Source: Bog-159 sp963738345 (GTDB lineage: Bacteria; Acidobacteriota; Terriglobia; Bryobacterales; Bryobacteraceae). From it: a stretch of 64,000 nt of DNA. Shown here in pieces: positions 9,308-16,838 of this stretch; the first letter of the stretch is position 1; each line of letters begins with the position of its first letter. The stretch covers positions 5,208,001 to 5,272,000 of the forward strand of contig CAVTWI010000002.1 of the NCBI GenBank assembly GCA_963738345.1. The letters are read 5' to 3'. Both the position numbers and the translations under genes were made by a program. Under the pieces are notes generated by a model. That model saw only the letters and a list, made by a program, of their open reading frames with translations. It was not told where the DNA came from and did not search any database.

Positions 9308-9333
9308 GGAACTGAGTCGCCCTCATTGGGGTT
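9308..9333 (+). promoter_or_regulatory. EcfG-type promoter for the DUF883 gene
   Basis: GGAAC at 9308-9312, a 17-base spacer and GGTT at 9330-9333 match the EcfG consensus except for one base. The DUF883 start codon is 45 bases downstream. Confidence 0.55.
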
Positions 9334-9378
9334 AGAGAGCCGAATGGCTGAGTAATTTCTAACTAAAAGGAGAGGAAG

Positions 9379-9654
9379 ATGAAGAACACCGGTCACCACA
9401 ATAAGGAAAGCGGCACCGCCAAGGCCGTCATCAACGACCTCGAAGCCCTGAAAGAGGATTCCCTGGACCTCGCGAAATCCCTGCAGGTAAAGAGTGAAAC
9501 CGCCGTTGCGGACGCTCTCGACGAGATAAGGCAGGCTGGCGAAGACCAAGTCGCGAGACTGGAAAAGCGAGTTGTAAAGAATCCCCGTAATACGGTCCTG
9601 CTGGCCTTTGCAGCCGGCGCGCTGACGAGTTTCTTGTTCGCACCTCGCCGCTAA
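9379..9654 (+). CDS. DUF883 (ElaB/YqjD-like) membrane-anchored small protein
   Basis: A 91-residue protein with a charged helical N-terminal two thirds (EALKEDSLDLAKSLQVKSETAVADALDEI) and one C-terminal hydrophobic segment, NTVLLAFAAGALTSFLFAPRR, ending in Arg-Arg. This plan is that of ElaB/YqjD, inner-membrane proteins induced in stationary phase that associate with ribosomes in E. coli. The start has a good Shine-Dalgarno, AAAGGAGAGG. The EcfG-like box upstream suggests control by the general stress sigma factor. The family call rests on the layout rather than on a strict motif. Confidence 0.75.
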   Translation: MKNTGHHNKESGTAKAVINDLEALKEDSLDLAKSLQVKSETAVADALDEIRQAGEDQVARLEKRVVKNPRNTVLLAFAAGALTSFLFAPRR

Positions 9655-9915
9655 CTGATCATGAAGAAGAAACCGGCTGTCCGCTTATCACTGCTCACCG
9701 AAGGGTCATGAGCGTGGAGCGGGCAGCCCTTCGTTTTCCCTTGCCGCTGCTTCTATAGAGTCTCCAGACGCGCTTAGAATTCGTAACGAAAGATGAGTTC
9801 CGCCGAAAACTGTCTGTATCCGGCAACATTTCTCTGTAGAAAAGATGGCAGCATTCCCGCTCGGTTCGGGTGCTTAAAACATTCGCGAGGGCTTGTTCCG
9901 CTGCTGCTGATGAGC

Positions 9916-9941
9916 GGAACCGTTTTAGCGGCAGTATCGTT
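9916..9941 (+). promoter_or_regulatory. EcfG-type promoter, exact consensus, for the DUF1269-like gene
   Basis: GGAAC at 9916-9920 and CGTT at 9938-9941 are separated by exactly 17 bases, a full match to GGAAC-N17-CGTT. The gene starts 40 bases downstream. The rest of the 9655-9981 interval shows no gene. Confidence 0.7.
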
Positions 9942-9981
9942 TGAAACCTGAAGTCAGCAATAACCAACAAGGAGAAACGCC

Positions 9982-10692
9982 ATGACGATCACATCATACG
10001 TATTCAAGTCCCGCGAAGCGGCCGAGCATACTATCGAACGGCTGGAGAGCGTCGGAATCAGCGATGACCAGATCAGCCTGGTCATGACGGACAAGGCACG
10101 CGGCGCCCATTTCGGCATCAAGGAAAGCAGCAAGGTTGAGGAAGGCGTCACCGTCGGCGGCACCACGGGTGGTCTGGTCGGCGCGACCCTGGGCGCACTT
10201 CTCGCTGCGGGCGCGATCGCCATCCCCGGGCTCAATCTTGTCGTGACCGGCACCGTTATCCCGGCTCTCGCGGGATTGGGTGCAGGCGGCGCTGCGGGCG
10301 GCCTGATTGGCGGCCTGGTAGGCTCCGGCATACCCGAGCACGAAGCGAAAGCCTACGAGAGAGATATCGAGGCTGGCAACATTCTGCTGGCGGTCAAAAC
10401 CGAATCCTCTGAACAGAAAAAACTAGTGGACTCAATCTTCAAAGACCTCAAGGGGCCCGCGCGCTGCTCGATGAACTGTCCGCCAAACCCAGCCGGGCGA
10501 AGGCTCTCGCGCCGTTTCTCGCCGAAGGCTATATGGCGCTGCGGGATCACGAGCGCGCCCTCGAATTCGTGCGCCGCGCGCGCCGCGCCGATCCCGAGGA
10601 CTGGCGCGCCATGGCGCTCGAAGCCCGTATCCATCTGGCCGCCGCCAGGTTTGCGGAGGCGGCCGACTGCGCTATCGAGTCGCTCGCCCTGA
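9982..10692 (+). CDS. General-stress glycine-zipper protein (DUF1269-like), 3' end replaced
   Basis: Residues 1-156 form a recognisable protein. An N-terminal ACT-like segment (TSYVFKSREAAEHTIERL, GISDDQISLVM) is followed by Gly/Ala-rich membrane-like stretches (GGTTGGLVGATLGALLAAGA, ALAGLGAGGAAGGLIGGL) and a return beta-alpha segment NILLAVKTESSEQKKLVDSI. This is the layout of the general stress protein 17M-like or DUF1269 group. After KDLKG, near 10451, the frame runs into sequence that codes for a different protein in another frame, so the last 80 residues (Arg/Pro/Ser rich) are not native. The gene has a perfect EcfG-like promoter. Its natural end is missing. Confidence 0.7.
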   Translation: MTITSYVFKSREAAEHTIERLESVGISDDQISLVMTDKARGAHFGIKESSKVEEGVTVGGTTGGLVGATLGALLAAGAIAIPGLNLVVTGTVIPALAGLGAGGAAGGLIGGLVGSGIPEHEAKAYERDIEAGNILLAVKTESSEQKKLVDSIFKDLKGPARCSMNCPPNPAGRRLSRRFSPKAIWRCGITSAPSNSCAARAAPIPRTGAPWRSKPVSIWPPPGLRRRPTALSSRSP

Positions 10693-11594
10693 TTTATTTT
10701 CAGCCGCCCCTGCACTACACCCTGGCCGTCGCGCTGAGGCATTTGGGCGATGAGGATCGTGCGGTCGCATGTCTGCGCACTGCGCTGCAGCAGGCGCCCG
10801 CCTTCCCCGCCGCGCACGATGAACTGGCCCGCATCCTGCGCCGCAGGCGCGATTTCGGGCAGGCCGCCCTGCACATGGCGGAAGCCTCGCAGTTGCGGAA
10901 GCAGGCGCAGGAGCGCCGCTCCACTAACCCTGTGGCTGCATCGGCGCCGCCCCCGCAGCCGCACTCCGTGCCAGCCTTCGAACGCACCGCCGCGGCGCCG
11001 ATAGACCGCGCGCGCGTGATTACCATTGTGACCGGGCTCCCCCGCAGCGGCACGTCCATGATGATGCAGTTGCTGGCCGCGGCCGGTATCCCGCCATACA
11101 ACGATCACCAGCGTGAAGCCGACCCGGATAACCCGCGCGGTTACTTCGAGCATGAAGATGCCACCCGCCTGCGCCAGGACGCTTCGTGGATTCCCGCTGC
11201 GCGCGGCCAAGCCGTGAAAATTGTCGCGCAGCTATTGCCTTACCTGCCCGCCGGCGAAGAATACCGGATCGTGTTCATGCACCGCGCGCTCGATGAAGTG
11301 GTTGGCTCGCAGCGCGCCATGCTCGCACGACTCGCCCGCGCGGGCGCCCGCCTCAACGACAGCGTTCTGGCGCGCACCTACACCCGGCAATTAGTCCAGG
11401 TGCAGACTTGGCTGCAAAGCCGGCCGGAGATTCCGGTGCTGCCCGTTAGCTACAACGGAGCCTTGGGCGACCCCGCCGCCACCGCGGCGCGCCTGGCCCG
11501 ATTTCTCGGCCAGCCCTTCAACGAATCGGCTGTCGCCTTGGCCGTGGACCCTTCCCTGCGGCGGCAGAAGTCACCGACCGGGAAGTCCGCCTGA
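10455..11594 (+). CDS. TPR-sulfotransferase family protein, 5' truncated
   Basis: The frame is coding from the patch edge (GARALLDELSAKPSRAKAL) even though the first ATG is at 10533. The N-terminal 130 residues are TPR-like helices (AEGYMALRDHERALEFVRRA). From about residue 190 a sulfotransferase-like P-loop appears, VTGLPRSGTSMMMQLLAAAG, which binds the phosphate of PAPS in this family. FMHRALDEVVGSQRAML is the matching 3'-phosphate-binding region. The protein ends normally at 11594, 5 bases before the convergent YjbR-like tail. Substrate is unknown. Without its native start it is probably not expressed as intended. Confidence 0.75.
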   Translation, partial: ARALLDELSAKPSRAKALAPFLAEGYMALRDHERALEFVRRARRADPEDWRAMALEARIHLAAARFAEAADCAIESLALIYFQPPLHYTLAVALRHLGDEDRAVACLRTALQQAPAFPAAHDELARILRRRRDFGQAALHMAEASQLRKQAQERRSTNPVAASAPPPQPHSVPAFERTAAAPIDRARVITIVTGLPRSGTSMMMQLLAAAGIPPYNDHQREADPDNPRGYFEHEDATRLRQDASWIPAARGQAVKIVAQLLPYLPAGEEYRIVFMHRALDEVVGSQRAMLARLARAGARLNDSVLARTYTRQLVQVQTWLQSRPEIPVLPVSYNGALGDPAATAARLARFLGQPFNESAVALAVDPSLRRQKSPTGKSA

Positions 11595-11599
11595 GCAAC

Positions 11600-11740
11600 T
11601 CACTTCGCCGGTGTCTTCTTCTTCGCACGTCCCGGCTTGGCGTTTTTCTCCACGCGTAACTGCCAGGCCGTCCGCAACGCTCCGGCCAGCACATCCTCAG
11701 TCGCCGCCGCCAGCCGGATATGCGTTGCTCCGTTCTTTCC
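11600..11740 (-). pseudogene. YjbR/MmcQ-like protein, C-terminal fragment
   Basis: Only about 47 residues remain: NGATHIRLAAATEDVLAGAL, then RTAWQLRVEKN and a Lys/Pro tail. The THIRL strand followed by an amphipathic helix and AWQL matches the end of YjbR/MmcQ proteins (small CyaY-like fold). Its 5' end is lost where the patch meets the next sequence near 11740. The family call is tentative because so little is left. Confidence 0.45.
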
Positions 11741-12070
11741 CCGTTTAACAAATCCACAGCGGAAACGTCGGAAACGACCACGGCCAAGGCCAATGGCAAT
11801 CTTGACAGCCAAACGGTATCTAAATCAGAGAATGGGAATGGCACCGCCGATGAAACTGTGCATAAGAAGACGGTGAGGGTCGATTCAAAAGGCCACAGGA
11901 AAACGAAGATCGTCCACAGGAAGATCCACAAGCCGGGCGTGGGTTTGATGAATAAAACGACACAGGAAACGACCGATACATCAGAGCAAAAAGACAACGG
12001 CCAGACCGAAACCACGCATGAAACCACCGTGAACGGCCGCACGGTGGAAAAAACGAAAACGCTCCAGTAA
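11741..12070 (+). pseudogene. Thr/Lys-rich hypothetical protein, 5' truncated
   Basis: A coherent low-complexity frame runs from the patch edge to a stop at 12068-12070. It reads FNKSTAETSETTTAKANGN, and later VHKKTVRVDSKGHRKTKIV and TTHETTVNGRTVEKTKTLQ. It has many Thr, Lys, Glu and Asn, no hydrophobic segment and a highly charged centre. The codon style is less GC-rich than in the patch to its left. I recognise no family. No start codon with a ribosome site belongs to it, so its beginning was most likely lost at the join. Confidence 0.45.
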
Positions 12071-12082
12071 ACGCAGGCTTCA

Positions 12083-12114
12083 TGAATCCGCCAACCTACG
12101 GGCTGGCGGATTCA
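12083..12114. terminator. Perfect inverted repeat between convergent genes
   Basis: TGAATCCGCCA at 12083-12093 is repeated inverted as TGGCGGATTCA at 12104-12114, an 11-bp perfect stem with a 10-base loop. It sits between a plus-strand stop (12070) and a minus-strand stop (12130), the position of a two-way terminator. It lacks a clear T-run. Confidence 0.55.
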
Positions 12115-12129
12115 CCTGGGGCGGCCGCC

Positions 12130-12861
12130 TCAGTTGACGGGCGTCGTCTCGGCGCAGAACATGTATCCTACGCCGCGAACGGTTTTGATCAACGGAAGGT
12201 CCGGAGTTTCACCCAGTTTCTTGCGGATGCGCGCGATGTGTATGTCTATGGCACGGTCATAAACATCGTAGTTGCCGTTGCCGACCATCTCGAAGAGTTG
12301 TTCGCGGCTCAGCACCCGGTTGGGTGCCAGGGCAAGGGCTTCCAATAACTTGAATTCGCCGGTTGTCAGCCCGGCAGGCCGGTTGCCCGGGGTTTCAACG
12401 ACCTGATACTGCAACCGGTCAAGGCACCAGTTCCTGAACAGGATTTTTGGAACGTGGCTAGGGTCCGTCGACGTCTTGGCCCGAGGATCGGGAGGGGCGT
12501 TCCGCCGTAAAACCGCCTTGATGCGGGCGGAGAGCTCGCGCATTTCAAAAGGCTTGGTCAGGTAATCGTCCGCGCCCATTTCCAGACAGAGAATGCGATC
12601 GACGGTTTCGTTCTTCCCACTGACGACGATAATTCGCGCATTCGATTTATCTCGAATGGAGCCGATCAGGGTCTCACCGTCCTTATCGGGGAGGTGGAGA
12701 TCCAGCAGAATGACGTCAGGCGCACTGGTAGCCAGTTTTGCGAGCATATCGGCGCCGTTGGCGGCCGACAGGATCTTATATCCGTCTTGCTCAAGATATT
12801 CGCGCACGACCACCTGAAGACGTTCATCATCTTCAACAGACAGGATCGTTTCTCTTGGCAT
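12130..12861 (-). CDS. OmpR-family response regulator
   Basis: A DNA-binding response regulator of about 243 residues. The receiver domain opens with ILSVEDDERLQVVV; the phosphorylated Asp is in DVILLDLHLPDKDG and the conserved Lys is in DDYLTKPFEMREL. The C-terminal winged helix (FKLLEALALAPNRVLSREQL, IDIHIARIRKKLGE, IKTVRGVGYMF) is of the OmpR/PhoB type. MPRETI (12861) is taken as the start; MTEAKMPRETI at 12876 is also possible. No partner kinase is adjacent. It is divergent from the ECF sigma gene, so shared control of the 210-base interval is possible. Confidence 0.9.
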   Translation of the reverse strand: MPRETILSVEDDERLQVVVREYLEQDGYKILSAANGADMLAKLATSAPDVILLDLHLPDKDGETLIGSIRDKSNARIIVVSGKNETVDRILCLEMGADDYLTKPFEMRELSARIKAVLRRNAPPDPRAKTSTDPSHVPKILFRNWCLDRLQYQVVETPGNRPAGLTTGEFKLLEALALAPNRVLSREQLFEMVGNGNYDVYDRAIDIHIARIRKKLGETPDLPLIKTVRGVGYMFCAETTPVN

Positions 12862-12970
12862 CTTGGCCTCCGTCATGAGGGTGATGCTTGCCCTTATACA
12901 TCAAAAACACGGCCCGATAAACAACGGAGAGGGGAGGGGGCGTTTGCCATCATCCTCGACTGATACAAAT

Positions 12971-12989
12971 CTGAAACAAACTGTTTCAG
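12971..12989. promoter_or_regulatory. Palindrome between response regulator and ECF sigma genes
   Basis: CTGAAAC (12971-12977) and GTTTCAG (12983-12989) form a perfect 7-bp inverted repeat with a 5-base spacer. It sits 82 bases before the ECF sigma start and 110 bases from the regulator start. This is consistent with an operator for a dimeric regulator; which one is not known. Confidence 0.4.
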
Positions 12990-13070
12990 CCGTGTTACAA
13001 ACCCGAAAAACTGCATTCATACGCGTCGGGCAAGCTGAGAATTACAGCACAGCCAAGAGGAGCTTAGGTC

Positions 13071-13637
13071 ATGTTCACTCAGGACGCCTTGACTAAAGAA
13101 ATGGGAAATCTTCGCCGTTTTGCGATGCGCCTCACCCGTGATACGGCCGATGCCGACGACTTGCTTCAGTCGACGCTGTTGCGTGCCATGGACAACCAGC
13201 ACCTTTTCGAGACAGGCACCAACCTGTTCCGGTGGTGTTCGAAGATCATGTTCAATCTCTTCGTCTCGTCCTACCGCCGCCGGGTTAAATTCGAAACACA
13301 GTTCGATCCCGAACCGTACCTCAATAAAGAATCGGTAGAGCCAAACCAAGAGCTGCTGACGGAAATGACGGAAGTCAGCGATGCCATGGCGCAGTTGACT
13401 GCCGAGCACCGCGACGTGCTGATCATGATCTGCGTAAAAGGGATGAGCTACGCGGAGGTATCGGAGTCCCTCCAGATACCCGTAGGCACCGTGAGATCGC
13501 GGCTGTCCCGCGCGCGCTGCCAGCTTCAGGCCCTTCTGGACCCGTCCGCGCGCCTCCTGGCCAGGCCCTCGGAGGAGGAGATGCCACAGGATTCTACCTC
13601 TATCGCCTCCGCAGCAACCCAAAGATGGGCTGCCTAG
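13071..13637 (+). CDS. ECF-type RNA polymerase sigma factor
   Basis: A 188-residue sigma factor with region 2 at residues about 10-75 (LRRFAMRLTRDTADADDLLQ, then GTNLFRWCSKIMFNLF) and region 4 at about 105-160 (LTAEHRDVLIMICVKGMSYA, then IPVGTVRSRLSRARCQL), joined by a short linker. The layout resembles the EcfG group that reads GGAAC-N17-CGTT promoters, and such boxes occur 3-4 kb away. No NepR or PhyR gene was found next to it, so EcfG identity is unproven. A ribosome site AAGAGGAG precedes ATG. The C-terminal 30 residues are unstructured. Confidence 0.85.
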   Translation: MFTQDALTKEMGNLRRFAMRLTRDTADADDLLQSTLLRAMDNQHLFETGTNLFRWCSKIMFNLFVSSYRRRVKFETQFDPEPYLNKESVEPNQELLTEMTEVSDAMAQLTAEHRDVLIMICVKGMSYAEVSESLQIPVGTVRSRLSRARCQLQALLDPSARLLARPSEEEMPQDSTSIASAATQRWAA

Positions 13638-13742
13638 CTAAGCTATGGCTCATTCGTAGGACCAAACCGGCGCGAAGACCGTCGGGCGACGGTAGCGACC
13701 GCCGCCTACCCACAAAAACGCAACCTCCGTAAGAATAGAGTT

Positions 13743-14645
13743 GTGACCGGGCCGATACCTTCCACAATCGAAGAGCGCCGCCTCAAGCGGGCAGCCCGCC
13801 GCGAAAAGCAGCGGCGGGACAATGTCGGTCACGCCGCTAAAATGCACGCGGCCCGTTTGGAGCGCGAGGAATCGGACGAGCCTCAGCCATGCCGGGATGA
13901 CAATGCTCACCACAGAAGCTTCTATATTGGCTGCTCAGGGTGGTTTTACTGGCACTGGCGCGGCGCTTTCTACCCGGCGGATTTACCGACGAGCGGCTGG
14001 TTTAAACACTATGCGGGCCGTTTCAAAACGGTCGAGCTGAATGCTCCTTTTTATTCCTGGCCGACGGTTGCCACCGTCAATTCCTGGACGCGTCAGGGGG
14101 GGCGACGCCAGTTCATCTACACGGTGAAGGTGTGCGAGCTGATCACCCATGTAAAGCGCTTCGCCGGTACCAAGGAATTGGTGCGCGACTTCGGCCTGAT
14201 TGCCGATTTGCTGGGGCCGCGCATGGGCTGTTTCCTGTTTCAGCTTCCGCCGAGCTTCCACTACACTCCGGCGCGTGTAAAAAAGATCCTGGGCCAGCTC
14301 GATCATCGCCGCCGCAACGTCGTGGAATTCCGGCACAAGAGCTGGTGGAACGAGGCGGTCTACAGCGCGTTTCGGGAAACAGGCACCATTTTTTGCTCCT
14401 GCAGCGGCCCCCGGTTGCCGGATGAGCTAGTCAAGACCGCCGACGACATCTACATTCGTTTCCATGGCACCAAGCAATGGTACCGGCATGACTATTCAAA
14501 AGAGGAACTCGGCATCTGGGCGACACGTATCAAGGATTCGGGAGCCCAAACCGTGTGGGCGTATTTCAACAATGACCGAAACGGTTACGCCATAAAGAAT
14601 GCGCGCTCGTTATCTCGGCTACTCCAACAGCAGGACTCCCTCTGA
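13743..14645 (+). CDS. DUF72 domain protein
   Basis: A 300-residue protein. After a basic, charged N-terminus of about 58 residues comes the DUF72 TIM-barrel-like domain, starting FYIGCSGWFYWHWRGAFYP and containing FKTVELNAPFYSWP, GCFLFQLPPSF and VVEFRHKSWW, the hallmark motifs. VWAYFNNDRNGYAIKNA marks the end of the barrel. The family is widespread in bacteria, and its biochemical function is unknown. The start is GTG at 13743. The long basic N-terminal arm is unusual compared with the typical 240-residue members. Confidence 0.88.
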   Translation: MTGPIPSTIEERRLKRAARREKQRRDNVGHAAKMHAARLEREESDEPQPCRDDNAHHRSFYIGCSGWFYWHWRGAFYPADLPTSGWFKHYAGRFKTVELNAPFYSWPTVATVNSWTRQGGRRQFIYTVKVCELITHVKRFAGTKELVRDFGLIADLLGPRMGCFLFQLPPSFHYTPARVKKILGQLDHRRRNVVEFRHKSWWNEAVYSAFRETGTIFCSCSGPRLPDELVKTADDIYIRFHGTKQWYRHDYSKEELGIWATRIKDSGAQTVWAYFNNDRNGYAIKNARSLSRLLQQQDSL

Positions 14646-14695
14646 CGCCTCAGCACGGTTTGAGGGGCCCCCAACCGGGGAGAGCGACGATTGCC

Positions 14696-15487
14696 CTATG
14701 CGGCCTCCTTCCCGGTTAGAAGATCGAACAGCTCGCCCTGCGCCCTGACCGGCGGCGTGAACTCCGCGCAGACGATCTCCGTCACGGGTGCGCCGTGCTT
14801 CCAGCCTTCGCGGTGGAAGGTTGTGTCGATGCCGCAACCGGCTTCGAGCTCGATGCCCGTCTGCTCGACGAGACGGAGATATTTCTCGTGTTCGTTGCGC
14901 TGATAATATTGCGCGCCGGAGTAGCGGAATGGCGCTGACATCTGCGGGACGATAAACGCGCCGTAACTGGCCAGGTGCCCAGCGATGTCGATGATCTTGT
15001 ATTCGAACTCGGGACCGTTGTAGCGCGGCGCCTTGCCCGCGTGGCGGACAGTGCCAAAAGGCGGGTTCGCGATCGCCGTCGTGAAATCGCGCGGTAACTC
15101 CTGCCAGACATCGAAGATATCGGCACAGAGCCAATCCGCTTCAGGCAGCAGCTTGCGGCCAACGCGGACATAGTCGGGATTGATCTCGACGCATGTGATC
15201 GCAGGCTTGGGGTCCGGATCATGATGCTGAAAGTGAAACTTGCAAAAAGACAGGATGCCAATGCCGGCACAGATGTCGATGATCTTCGGGCCGGGGACTT
15301 CCAGCTTGAAGTCGTTCGCCAGTTCGAGCGGCGTGAAGAACGCGCCGGCGCGCGTGTTGTCGTGCAGAGCGGCCTCGTTCCAGTTTTCATAGACGAAGAT
15401 CTTGTCGTCAAGTGTGAGGACGTCCTTCTGAAGCCGTTCTTCCGCCTGAAGGTGCGCCTTCGATTGTGCTTTCGTCAGTTTCGCCAT
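14696..15487 (-). CDS. Mobile-element-type SAM-dependent methyltransferase
   Basis: A 263-residue protein with a Rossmann SAM-binding motif, IIDICAGIGILSFCKF (residues about 90-105), an acidic strand end in ITCVEINPDY, and the catalytic motif IANPPFG, a form of the (N/D)PP(F/Y) motif of amino methyltransferases acting on DNA or protein. Similar genes are common on rhizobial plasmids and phages. It precedes a set of small mobile-element genes and has a leader nearly the same as theirs (see 15548-15573). A DNA adenine methyltransferase is the simplest reading; the target is not known. Confidence 0.75.
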   Translation of the reverse strand: MAKLTKAQSKAHLQAEERLQKDVLTLDDKIFVYENWNEAALHDNTRAGAFFTPLELANDFKLEVPGPKIIDICAGIGILSFCKFHFQHHDPDPKPAITCVEINPDYVRVGRKLLPEADWLCADIFDVWQELPRDFTTAIANPPFGTVRHAGKAPRYNGPEFEYKIIDIAGHLASYGAFIVPQMSAPFRYSGAQYYQRNEHEKYLRLVEQTGIELEAGCGIDTTFHREGWKHGAPVTEIVCAEFTPPVRAQGELFDLLTGKEAA

Positions 15488-15547
15488 TAATGCCTCCTTG
15501 TTTTGCTCGCTACGGGCAACAGAAGGCCGGGCGGAAAAGCGGGGCTG

Positions 15548-15573
15548 TCACCGGAGGGAAACGGCCAACACGG
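15548..15573 (-). repeat. Shared leader element, copy 1
   Basis: A 26-base segment beginning TCACCGGAGGGAAACGG is identical to 16649-16674. Flanking bases are also partly alike over about 110 bases. It lies upstream of the methyltransferase gene. The second copy lies upstream of the three-gene operon, so it is probably a promoter or leader control element. Confidence 0.6.
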
Positions 15574-15743
15574 GAGGACCGCAGGGACGAAAGGAGCGGG
15601 CAGCGCCGTTGACGGACCCGCGCGCGCGGTCATCGTGACCGTATAAGAGTGAGCAACACAGGACGGCTCAGGCGGGTTGATCGCACACGAAGGTGCCGCT
15701 GAGGCCCAAGAGCGCGTCACAGCAGACGATCATCGCGAGAAGG

Positions 15744-16109
15744 TCAATACTCCGAGGCCAACATGATCGTCAGAATCCGGAAGCACCGCGAAATGTCCGA
15801 GGGATCTTCGGCGCCGAAGGAGCATGATTTGTCAGCATAGTAGTCGATCTTCCAGAAGACTTTGCCAACACCCTCGACATCGAGCGCCCCGAAATCATGT
15901 TCGCCGTGCGGATCGTTGTCCTCGGTGAAACTGTCGAAATCGGAGACTCGTCCCCAGATGCCGATCTGGGTTTCAGGGGGAAGGGCGGCAACGCCGGACG
16001 TGCAGACGATGCGGCCGGGAACGGGGCGCGGACCGAAAGACGGGATGAAGAATCCCGTCCGGAATTGGTCGTTCAGGGCAGCGATTTCAGCCGCTTTCTG
16101 ATCGGTCAT
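15744..16109 (-). CDS. DUF3768 family protein
   Basis: A 121-residue protein carrying the family pattern: AALNDQFR near the start, VCTSGVAALP, the signature FTEDNDPHGEHDFGALDVEG, FWKIDYYADK and the closing RILTIMLASEY. DUF3768 proteins are small cytoplasmic proteins of unknown function found mostly on plasmids and integrative elements of Alphaproteobacteria. It is the last of three overlapping genes: its ATG overlaps the stop of 16106-16342 in an ATGA arrangement. This supports an alphaproteobacterial mobile origin for the block. Confidence 0.85.
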   Translation of the reverse strand: MTDQKAAEIAALNDQFRTGFFIPSFGPRPVPGRIVCTSGVAALPPETQIGIWGRVSDFDSFTEDNDPHGEHDFGALDVEGVGKVFWKIDYYADKSCSFGAEDPSDISRCFRILTIMLASEY

Positions 16110-16342
16110 GGCGCCACCTGCTGCGGTTCACAGGGACAGCCGTCATGATCGATCAGGACCATGCCGGGCGTGATCGCGACGAACAGCGGCCTAATGGTGT
16201 ACTCCTCGCCGTCGCGGTTGATAGCGACGATGGCGACGGCCGGTTCGTTCGCGATGAAACAGGAGAAGAGAGCGAAGTTGTCGTATTCTCCTGAGACAAG
16301 CGCTTCGAATGCTGCGCGGTGCTCTGCGGTGATATTGGTCAT
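16106..16342 (-). CDS. Small hypothetical protein of the DUF3768 operon
   Basis: A 78-residue protein, MTNITAEHRAAFEALVSGEY then NFALFSCFIANEPAVAIVAI, ending in DHDGCPCEPQQVAP. Its composition is normal and it has no membrane segment. Proteins of this outline recur beside DUF3768 genes on rhizobial plasmids and have no known role. Translation is coupled on both sides: TGATG overlap with the upstream gene at 16342 and ATGA overlap with DUF3768. The frame stays open further upstream, but coupling decides this start. Confidence 0.7.
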   Translation of the reverse strand: MTNITAEHRAAFEALVSGEYDNFALFSCFIANEPAVAIVAINRDGEEYTIRPLFVAITPGMVLIDHDGCPCEPQQVAP

Positions 16343-16581
16343 CACTGGCCCCCGCTGATTTCGGCATTGAAGCGGCCTTCGGCGATGCCGTTGCAGGCGG
16401 TGAAGTTGATATGCCGAGATATGCAGAAATGCCGGAGATCGGCGAGCAGGCTGATCACGGCTTCCTCGCAGACCGGGTGGTCGTCGCCGCGAACCCACGT
16501 GGCAGCATTGAGCGCCGAGCGCGCCGTCCCGATGCGATGCGCGTTTGGTCGGGAAGTTTCCGGTATTGAATCCGATGACAT
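16342..16581 (-). CDS. Small hypothetical protein heading the DUF3768 operon
   Basis: A 79-residue protein with the stretch SALNAATWVRGDDHPVCEEA followed by VISLLADLRHFCISRHINF. It is mostly helical and has no membrane segment. Such proteins accompany plasmid and integrative-element genes in Rhizobiales; function is unknown. It starts ATG after AAAGGAACC and its stop overlaps the next start. The shared 26-base leader element lies about 70 bases upstream, which suggests that this operon and the methyltransferase gene are controlled together. Confidence 0.65.
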   Translation of the reverse strand: MSSDSIPETSRPNAHRIGTARSALNAATWVRGDDHPVCEEAVISLLADLRHFCISRHINFTACNGIAEGRFNAEISGGQ

Positions 16582-16648
16582 TGAGTGGTTCCTTTCGTGG
16601 TTGAAGTCAGCAGGCGACTGAAATCAGCCGGCCGGAATAGCGGCGGGA

Positions 16649-16674
16649 TCACCGGAGGGAAACGGCCAACACGG
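16649..16674 (-). repeat. Shared leader element, copy 2
   Basis: Identical over 26 bases to 15548-15573 and placed upstream of the 16581 start codon. The 16582-16838 interval otherwise shows no gene. Confidence 0.6.
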
Positions 16675-16838
16675 AGTCTCGGAGCGGGCCGAGCCGTTGA
16701 TCACGCCGCGCGGGCGGCTAGAACAGCCTTAAGACTGACTGAAACGCGAACGGACCATCACCGTGAAGGAATTCTCCGGGTCCAGTCGATATATAGGATG
16801 GGTGAGCGTCTTCGCCGTTTGTTCGCTATCATGTTTGC

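Larger units (their letters stand above)
10452..11740. other. Foreign patch of about 1.29 kb cutting genes at both ends
   Basis: The left edge interrupts the stress gene and enters a TPR-sulfotransferase gene in mid-coding sequence. The right edge leaves a YjbR-like gene in mid-coding sequence and enters a 5'-truncated Thr/Lys-rich frame. The interior has a very GC-rich codon style (many GCG and CGC). No inverted repeats, transposase or target duplication were found at the edges. Confidence 0.6.
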
